DNA of 5,184 nt, from assembly GCA_012961725.1 (NCBI GenBank), contig DTYU01000227.1, positions 1 through 5,184 on the forward strand. Reading direction: 5' to 3'. Numbering within the stretch: the stretch's first letter is position 1; each line of letters begins with the position of its first letter. The stretch is from Desulfotomaculum sp. Lineage in GTDB: Bacteria > Bacillota > Desulfotomaculia > Desulfotomaculales > Ammonificaceae. Below the pieces are notes generated by a model that was not told the DNA's origin, searched no databases, and worked only from the letters and a program-made list of their open reading frames with translations. Of the stretch, positions 1 to 3,820 are shown in pieces. A program made the position numbers and the translations under genes.

Positions 1-31
1 GTCGGAGGTTCAAATCCTCCATCGCCCACCA
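1..31 (+). tRNA. 3' end of a tRNA (T arm, acceptor strand, CCA), probably tRNA-Val; 5' part off the left edge
   Basis: The T stem GGAGG (4-8) pairs with CCTCC (16-20) around the seven-base loop TTCAAAT. The 3' acceptor strand ATCGCCC (21-27), discriminator A (28) and an encoded CCA (29-31) follow. The implied 5' acceptor strand GGGCGAT resembles bacterial tRNA-Val genes, but the anticodon lies outside the window, so the isotype is inference. Only TTTT follows, so no convincing terminator adjoins the gene. Confidence 0.88.
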
Positions 32-39
32 TTTTGGAG

Positions 40-95
40 GTTGGAGGCAAGAGGTTGGAGGCCGGAAGTCGGAGGCAAGAGGTCGGAGGCCGGAA
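40..95. repeat. Four tandem 14-bp units (two 28-bp copies)
   Basis: Two 28-bp copies (40-67 and 68-95) differ only by T/C at their third and seventeenth bases. Each copy splits into two related 14-mers, GTYGGAGGCAAGAG and GTYGGAGGCCGGAA, giving four units at 40, 54, 68 and 82. A partial unit (GGAGG, 36-40) leads in. The array is purine-rich on the plus strand and starts nine bases after the tRNA. Its GTCGGAGG core also occurs at 1-8 in the tRNA T arm. No coding function is apparent. Confidence 0.85.
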
Positions 96-104
96 AAGGA
101 GTGG

Positions 105-123
105 GAATTCGCGCAGCGAATTC
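105..123. repeat. Perfect 8-bp inverted repeat with a 3-nt loop
   Basis: GAATTCGC (105-112) and GCGAATTC (116-123) are exact reverse complements around GCA. A G-T wobble at 104/124 could extend the stem. No T tract follows on either strand, so it is not a classic terminator. It may belong to a dispersed palindromic repeat family, which one window cannot show. Confidence 0.65.
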
Positions 124-158
124 TGCCAATTAGATATCGGACCCTGCTGGATAAGTCC

Positions 159-186
159 GTAGGGGCGCTTGAAAAAGCGCCCCTAC
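159..186. repeat. Perfect 12-bp GC-rich hairpin with a GAAA loop; repeat or possible bidirectional terminator
   Basis: GTAGGGGCGCTT (159-170) and AAGCGCCCCTAC (175-186) pair perfectly around GAAA, a GNRA tetraloop in plus-strand RNA. It lies between the rightward tRNA and the leftward gene at 259-612, where a shared transcription stop would be expected. Neither strand has a downstream U tract, so factor-independent termination would be weak. It resembles the short REP-like palindromes scattered in many bacterial genomes. A weaker 5-bp hairpin (GACTT 227-231 with AAGTC 238-242) lies closer to the gene end. Confidence 0.7.
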
Positions 187-258
187 ATCTGTCTGACGCG
201 GGGCAGGGCAGCGGTTTTACAGGGTTGACTTCCGATCAAGTCTGCCGCATTGGGTACT

Positions 259-612
259 CTAAAAGAACCGTGTGCCCTTATGGCGTATTGGTACAAACCA
301 GGCCTTGGCTGTCTGAAATCCGCTCTTTCTTAAATTCTTGGTTTCGACCATTTTTACCATCTCCGCACCGATACCCATCAGTTTAAGCGTTCCGTGACAA
401 AGCTCGGCTATGCCGCATTGGTTTCTTTCCATCACTTCAAGCAGTTGTGGCAGTATTTGCCGTTCAAAGGCCTCATTGTATTCCCGCCATACAACCTCCC
501 GATCATCTTCCGGTACGTTTTCGGTTACACCAAGGTAAGCCTGAACACTCCCCTGAATCACCAGAAAAAGCTGGTGGACAAATTGCTCCGTAAGTTTCTT
601 CATTGCCTCCAT
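259..612 (-). CDS. Hypothetical protein, 117 aa, not recognised
   Basis: I do not recognise this protein. An ATG ten codons upstream is in frame, but the start at 612 (MEAMKK) is preferred because AAGGGGGTG (619-627) sits six bases before it. The product looks soluble and largely helical, with no signal peptide or clear membrane span. The first 80 or so residues are rich in charged and aliphatic residues (NEAFERQILPQLLEVMERN), consistent with amphipathic helices. A Cys pair spaced CX5C (NQCGIAELCHG) follows, which alone does not show metal binding. The last 20 or so residues are basic and aromatic (KAWFVPIRHKGTRFF) and read less like a folded domain, so the C-terminus may have been altered. 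It is transcribed in the same direction as the hydrogenase operon but separated from it and has its own promoter candidate, so a functional link is unproven. An authentic gene is likely given the SD, length and promoter. Confidence 0.7.
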   Translation of the reverse strand: MEAMKKLTEQFVHQLFLVIQGSVQAYLGVTENVPEDDREVVWREYNEAFERQILPQLLEVMERNQCGIAELCHGTLKLMGIGAEMVKMVETKNLRKSGFQTAKAWFVPIRHKGTRFF

Positions 613-618
613 TTTAAA

Positions 619-627
619 CACCCCCTT
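619..627 (-). promoter_or_regulatory. Shine-Dalgarno that sets the start of the 117-aa gene
   Basis: On the minus strand AAGGGGGTG lies six bases before the ATG at 612. The upstream in-frame ATG at 642 has no comparable site. The next Met (603) follows a GGAGG by only two bases, too close for use. Confidence 0.65.
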
Positions 628-707
628 ATGAAAAAGTAACAAGTAGCGATCAACGACCTATATCGCCTTCCCGACCGCCAAAAATTTCCTGGCGCTTGTA
701 TATTTCT

Positions 708-736
708 ATTATATATTCGCGACTCCACTGTGGGAA
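708..736 (-). promoter_or_regulatory. Sigma-70/SigA-type promoter candidate for the 117-aa gene
   Basis: On the minus strand a perfect -10 TATAAT (713 to 708) is preceded by TTCCCA (736 to 731), a 4/6 match to the -35 consensus, with the optimal 17-bp spacer. Initiation would fall near position 701, giving a leader of about 90 nt. That leader contains a weak 5-bp inverted repeat (CGCCA 676-680 with TGGCG 690-694), which could be an operator or leader hairpin. The promoter call rests on consensus and position only. Confidence 0.5.
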
Positions 737-831
737 GTACTTTGCAACTCGTATTTTGTGCCAATCTTTTCGGATTTTTGTTGTTAGTAATAACTATTTT
801 TGGGCAAAATCGACTGAGATGGTCTAAATTT

Positions 832-939
832 TTAAATTAGGGGGGCGAGGCTGTCTCGGAGAAAATCGGTTAACTGAATGATCAGGGCGCTGTAGTTGAG
901 GAAAAAAGGATTTCCAATACCCAACACGATGGTTCTCAT
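832..939 (-). pseudogene. Truncated [NiFe]-hydrogenase maturation protease (HycI/HybD/HoxW type), N-terminal stub
   Basis: A 35-codon minus-strand frame starts 11 bases after the mvhA stop and opens with MRTIVLGIGNP, the hallmark N-terminus of hydrogenase maturation endopeptidases: a beta strand followed by GxGNP. The family should continue with a segment like ILxDDGxG, whose acidic residue binds nickel. Here the frame instead runs FFLNYSALIIQL and stops at 834-832. Family members are about 150-180 residues, so roughly 80% is missing, including the metal ligands and catalytic region. An AAAGG site overlapping the mvhA stop lies about eight bases before the ATG, so translation signals survive. 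Neither other minus-strand frame resumes the family sequence before 613, so this is a deletion or replacement rather than a simple frameshift. It would normally cleave the C-terminal tail of MvhA after nickel insertion. The identification rests on a short but distinctive motif plus exact genomic position. Confidence 0.72.
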
Positions 940-950
940 ACCAACGACCT

Positions 951-2426
951 TTACGCAGTTTGGTAGTTCCTCAGGCGCTTGTACAGTTCCCCATTGCTGT
1001 CATATATATCCACCTGAATCGGCAGCCGCCCCGGCAGGGTGTGGGTTGCACAGGCCAGGCAGAGGTCGTATGGGCGGTAAGCGATCTCTACCAGGTTGAG
1101 GATTCCTTCTTCCACTTTGCCGTTCTTGATGAAGTGCTGTGCCGCCCGCTTGATGGCCACGTTGATGGGGCCCTTGTTGTGCGTGGTGGCCACGATCAGG
1201 TTGGCCTCCTGGACGATACCCTGATCGTCGGTCTTGTAATGGTGGATGAGAGTACCCCGGCAGGCTTCAATGATAGCCACCCCCTCATCCGGCTTTCCAA
1301 GCTCGGCCCGGACGTCAGGGCTGGTAATACTCTCGTCCAAAGCTATCTCCTGGACCTTCTCCGCCGCATTCAGCAACTCGATGGCCCGCGCCCAGTGGTA
1401 GGCCAGGACGTTATGCACCGGCTTGGTACCGAAGGTGGCGTACATCTTCTCGTACGCCTCCTGGGCCAGCGGCGTATCCATGCCGTCGGCGGCGTTCAGT
1501 CTGGCCAGCGGCCCGACACAGTACAGGCTTGTGCCGTCACCGTCGACGATACCCTGCCAGCCGATCTTCTTGAGGTACGGTATCTTCAGATAGCTCCAGG
1601 GGAGCACTCTTTCAGCGATGTAGTCTAAGTACTCTTTACCGATGAACCGGCCGATCTCGTTCCCTTTGGTGTCCACAATCCGCTGGGTCCCGTCGTAATA
1701 TTGTACCCGATTCTTATCGTCCACAGTCCCCAAGTAGTTGACGACTGCCTTGTAAACGTCGCCGGTTACCAACTCCATATACTCTTTATTCCTGAGCACT
1801 ATATCATCAAAGACCTTGAGCGTCAACTGTCCGAGTTTGATCATTTCCTTCGAGAGTTCAAGGATTTCTTTCCGCTCCTCTTCCGTGACCCGCTTGGACC
1901 AACCGCCGGGCAAGGCAGCGACAGGGTGGATCGGCTTACCGGCAAGCATTTCGATGACCTTCACGGCGGCGAACCGCTTTTTGAGCACCGTCTTGACGAA
2001 GTCGGCACCGACCACCTGGGCGACCCCGATCAGGTTCCTGACGGCGGGGTCAGCGGTGGGGCCGACCACAAAGTCGGGGAGACCCAAGGCGTACAGGATG
2101 GCGGCATGGTCTTCCACATAGTGGGCGTTCAGGAGAAGCTCCCTGATCTTTCTAGCGGTCGGGGTCGGCTCAACTTGATAAACGCCGTCGGCTGCCTTTA
2201 CAGAGCAGGTGTAGTGCACGCACCGGCAGACACCGCAGATGGTGGAAACCGTCCTGGGCACCTCCTCGATCGGCATCCCCGTCAGGAACCGCTCGTACCC
2301 CCTAAGCTCTACGGTCTGGAAAAAGGTGTTCTCCACATTCCCCTGGTCATCTAAGAAGATGGTGATCTTCCCGTGCCCCTCAAGCCTTGTCATCGGGTTG
2401 ATTTCGATCTTCTTCAGCGTTCTCAC
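951..2426 (-). CDS. mvhA: F420-non-reducing [NiFe]-hydrogenase large subunit (group 3c, MvhA-type)
   Basis: This is the catalytic subunit, which binds the NiFe(CN)2CO centre and splits H2 in the cytoplasm. At 491 aa it has normal length. N-terminal RLEGHGK (about residues 14-20) is the family hallmark. The first Ni-binding pair is C64/C67 with H71 (TICGVCRCVH) and the second is C456/C459 with H462 (DLCLACATH). The outer-shell arginine of the usual EAPRG motif is kept at R390 as EACRG. After H462 there is a 29-residue extension, the part normally cut off during maturation. Three signature positions are atypical: Thr62 for the Arg before ICGVC, Cys389 for Pro before R390, and Leu455 for Pro before C456. 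The gene overlaps mvhG by 47 bases. The start is uncertain: GTG at 2426, or CTG at 2417, which is better placed behind AAGGAG and yields a typical MKKIEINP N-terminus. The protein should pair with MvhG and feed electrons to MvhD and HdrA. Confidence 0.95.
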   Translation of the reverse strand: MRTLKKIEINPMTRLEGHGKITIFLDDQGNVENTFFQTVELRGYERFLTGMPIEEVPRTVSTICGVCRCVHYTCSVKAADGVYQVEPTPTARKIRELLLNAHYVEDHAAILYALGLPDFVVGPTADPAVRNLIGVAQVVGADFVKTVLKKRFAAVKVIEMLAGKPIHPVAALPGGWSKRVTEEERKEILELSKEMIKLGQLTLKVFDDIVLRNKEYMELVTGDVYKAVVNYLGTVDDKNRVQYYDGTQRIVDTKGNEIGRFIGKEYLDYIAERVLPWSYLKIPYLKKIGWQGIVDGDGTSLYCVGPLARLNAADGMDTPLAQEAYEKMYATFGTKPVHNVLAYHWARAIELLNAAEKVQEIALDESITSPDVRAELGKPDEGVAIIEACRGTLIHHYKTDDQGIVQEANLIVATTHNKGPINVAIKRAAQHFIKNGKVEEGILNLVEIAYRPYDLCLACATHTLPGRLPIQVDIYDSNGELYKRLRNYQTA

Positions 2427-3387
2427 TCCTTACTGCCTTTTTGCCCAGCAGCGATCCGGGTAGCGAGTACCGGTAGAAGAGCTTGACCGGGCTGGGGATT
2501 TGATCGACCAGTGCTTCCTTCTCCAGCAAGCCGGCAATGGCACTGATCGCGCGCAAGCCGAAGTCCTTCACCCCCGGAATCGGCCCGCCGCAGCCCCGGC
2601 ACGGAATATCCACCTTGGGACAGAGAGATCCGCAGTCACCCTGGGTCAGCGGGCCCAGGCAGAGGTAACCTTGCTGTAACAGGCATTTCCCCTCCTCTGG
2701 TGTCCCGTCAATGGTTCTCTTAACGGTCTTGATGGACTCTCTTTCTTGGCCGCGTGCGGCGGGGTTGCGCTCGCAGACGTCGCAAGCCGACTTGCCGCCG
2801 GTAATCCAAGAACCGGCGGGAGGGAGGTCGCCCGTAAGGATAGCCTCAAGGATCTTACCTACAAAGGTGTGGTGCGGCGGGCATCCGCCCACGAAGTAAT
2901 CGACATCTACCACATGATGGAGCGGCCTGACATAGCCGTAGAACTCGGGGAGCGTCAGTTCGTACTTGCCGTCCACGACGCACTTCGTCTGGGGGGCTAT
3001 GCCGTCCGGGTTGTCGGTGCTGTACGTTTGGAAGTACACGGTCCGGAAGAGCTCATCCTTGGTGTGCATGTTACCCATGCCCGGTATGCCGCCGAGCGCT
3101 GCGCATATGCCGTAGGCAATAAGGACTTTACATTTCCGGCGCATGACCTTGGCGATGTGCTCCTGCTCGCCGAGCCGGATCATCCCGGAATAAAGACCGA
3201 TGTCCACAGCTTTGTCCGGCATCGCCTCTAAGTCTTTGTACTTTAGGTCGGTAAGGGTGGGTGCCCAAAATACAACCTCCAGGTGGGCGAGGGCGTCTAC
3301 GAGGGACTCCGATAGGTCTACGATGGCCATATCGCAGCCGCCGCATCCGCCTGCGAGGAAATAGGCCAACTTGAGCTTTTCAGCCAT
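2380..3387 (-). CDS. mvhG: F420-non-reducing [NiFe]-hydrogenase small subunit (MvhG-type)
   Basis: This subunit carries the iron-sulfur chain that takes electrons from the NiFe site of MvhA towards MvhD. Of its 335 aa, the N-terminal half holds the proximal [4Fe-4S] ligands: C15/C18 (GGCGGCD), C95 (GICAALGG) and C169 (VGGCPP). The second half has eight more well-placed cysteines: C202/C205 (ACDVC), C235, C243, C252, C256, C263 and C266 (CLLQQGYLC ... CRGCGGP), as expected for two further [4Fe-4S] clusters. There is no twin-arginine signal, so the enzyme is cytoplasmic, as in group 3. The start at 3387 was chosen over an in-frame ATG at 3438 because GGGAGGGG lies just upstream and MAEKLKLAYF fits the family N-terminus. 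It overlaps the mvhD end by 8 bases. The hydrophilic tail from about residue 317 (AVRSENAEEDRNQ) is encoded where mvhA begins and looks unlike a conserved C-terminus; a frameshift is discussed under findings. Confidence 0.95.
   Translation of the reverse strand: MAEKLKLAYFLAGGCGGCDMAIVDLSESLVDALAHLEVVFWAPTLTDLKYKDLEAMPDKAVDIGLYSGMIRLGEQEHIAKVMRRKCKVLIAYGICAALGGIPGMGNMHTKDELFRTVYFQTYSTDNPDGIAPQTKCVVDGKYELTLPEFYGYVRPLHHVVDVDYFVGGCPPHHTFVGKILEAILTGDLPPAGSWITGGKSACDVCERNPAARGQERESIKTVKRTIDGTPEEGKCLLQQGYLCLGPLTQGDCGSLCPKVDIPCRGCGGPIPGVKDFGLRAISAIAGLLEKEALVDQIPSPVKLFYRYSLPGSLLGKKAVRSENAEEDRNQPDDKA
2415..2432 (-). promoter_or_regulatory. Ambiguous translation start of mvhA: AAGGAG with GTG or CTG
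   Basis: On the minus strand AAGGAG runs into the GTG at 2426 (AAGGAGTGAG), leaving no spacing, so that GTG would have to rely on a weaker AAAGG about nine bases upstream. The same AAGGAG is eight bases, the usual spacing, before an in-frame CTG (2417-2415) followed by AAG AAG ATC. CTG starts are rare but known. A former ATG mutated to CTG would explain the layout. Confidence 0.5.
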
Positions 3388-3820
3388 TGCCGCCCCTCCC
3401 GAGGGGGTTAGGCCCGATTTTCCGAATCGTCTCGTCAAACTCCGTCATCACTTCCGCAAAGCGCTTCCCTTCTGAACCGGAGATCCAGTCGAACCTTACC
3501 CTTTCCGGCTCAACACCCATGCTTGTCAGGACTCTCTTTAAAAGGTTGAATCTCCTGACCGCTTTAAAGTTGCCCTCCTTGTAATGGCAATCACCCGGAT
3601 GGCAGCCGCCGACAAAAACGGCATCGGCCCCCTTCTTGAGGGCTTCCACAATGAACTCGGGTTCGACCCTCCCGCTGCACGGTACCCTGATGATGTTGAC
3701 GGAGGTCGGGTAGCTGTATCGCAGACTTCCTGCCAGGTCGGCCCCCTGGTACGTACACCAGTTACAGGCGAAGACCAGGATGTTGGGCTTCCAGTAGTAC
3801 GCGTCAGGTCTGTCCTTCAT
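3380..3820 (-). CDS. mvhD: MvhD-type [2Fe-2S] electron-transfer subunit linking hydrogenase to HdrA
   Basis: MvhD passes electrons from the hydrogenase small subunit to the HdrA flavin and holds the two subcomplexes together. This 146-residue protein is a typical stand-alone MvhD. The cysteines expected for its [2Fe-2S] cluster are all visible: C19/C22 in FACNWCTYQGAD, C48 in VPCSGRV, and C73/C78 in VGGCHPGDCHY. The C-terminal half is helical and charged (RFNLLKRVLTSMGVEPERVRFDWISGSEGKRF), as usual in the family. The ATG overlaps the hdrA stop as ATGA, and the end overlaps the mvhG start by 8 bases, so translation is probably coupled on both sides. In some bacteria MvhD is fused to HdrA; here it is separate. 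No missing residue or frameshift is seen. Confidence 0.95.
   Translation of the reverse strand: MKDRPDAYYWKPNILVFACNWCTYQGADLAGSLRYSYPTSVNIIRVPCSGRVEPEFIVEALKKGADAVFVGGCHPGDCHYKEGNFKAVRRFNLLKRVLTSMGVEPERVRFDWISGSEGKRFAEVMTEFDETIRKIGPNPLGRGGNG
3393..3406 (-). promoter_or_regulatory. mvhG Shine-Dalgarno inside a GC-rich hairpin within mvhD
   Basis: The mvhG Shine-Dalgarno GGGAGGGG (3400 to 3393 on the minus strand) is part of CCCCT-CGGG-AGGGG, a 5-bp all-strong stem (with one A-U) and a 4-nt loop lying in the last codons of mvhD. Folded mRNA would mask the site until a ribosome finishing mvhD opened it, which would couple MvhG synthesis to MvhD. The pairing is visible; the regulatory effect is inferred. 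Confidence 0.4.

Larger units (their letters stand above)
613..831. other. AT-rich non-coding stretch between the hydrogenase operon and the 117-aa gene
   Basis: Apart from the leader, Shine-Dalgarno and promoter candidate described separately, no gene is supported here. The stretch from about 697 to 840 is clearly more AT-rich than the flanking genes. I found no strong hairpin followed by a T tract on the minus strand, so the stop of the hydrogenase transcript is unclear. An imperfect AT palindrome (824-840, CTAA...TTAG) overlaps the end of the protease stub but is too weak to call a terminator. Confidence 0.6.

Noticed and set aside
1..31. tRNA 3' end as an attachment site for an integrated element
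   Set aside because: I saw no second copy of the tRNA 3' end sequence (CCTCCATCGCCC) in the window and no integrase, so integration is unsupported here.
40..95. CRISPR array
   Set aside because: The units are contiguous 14-mers without unique spacers, so this is a tandem repeat.
394..639. 81-codon plus-strand open frame opposite the 117-aa gene
   Set aside because: The minus-strand frame has the better start, Shine-Dalgarno and promoter; the plus-strand frame has none of these.
642..951. Shared word CAACGACCT at 651-659 and 942-950 as evidence of a duplication flanking the breakpoint
   Set aside because: Nine bases with little flanking similarity can occur by chance. One copy is the ribosome-binding region after mvhA and the other is leader sequence.
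896..1099. 67-codon plus-strand frame across the protease stub and mvhA end
   Set aside because: It covers the antisense of two identifiable coding segments and has an unfamily-like, low-complexity composition.
960..1628. 222-codon plus-strand open frame opposite mvhA
   Set aside because: It is antisense to strongly conserved mvhA codons, has no recognisable domain and arises from GC-rich codon structure.
1701..2354. 217-codon plus-strand open frame opposite the 5' half of mvhA
   Set aside because: Shadow of mvhA: no homology-like motif, no convincing ribosome-binding site and complete overlap with conserved coding sequence.
2746..3231. 161-codon plus-strand open frame opposite mvhG
   Set aside because: Antisense to cysteine-rich conserved MvhG sequence, with no recognisable product.
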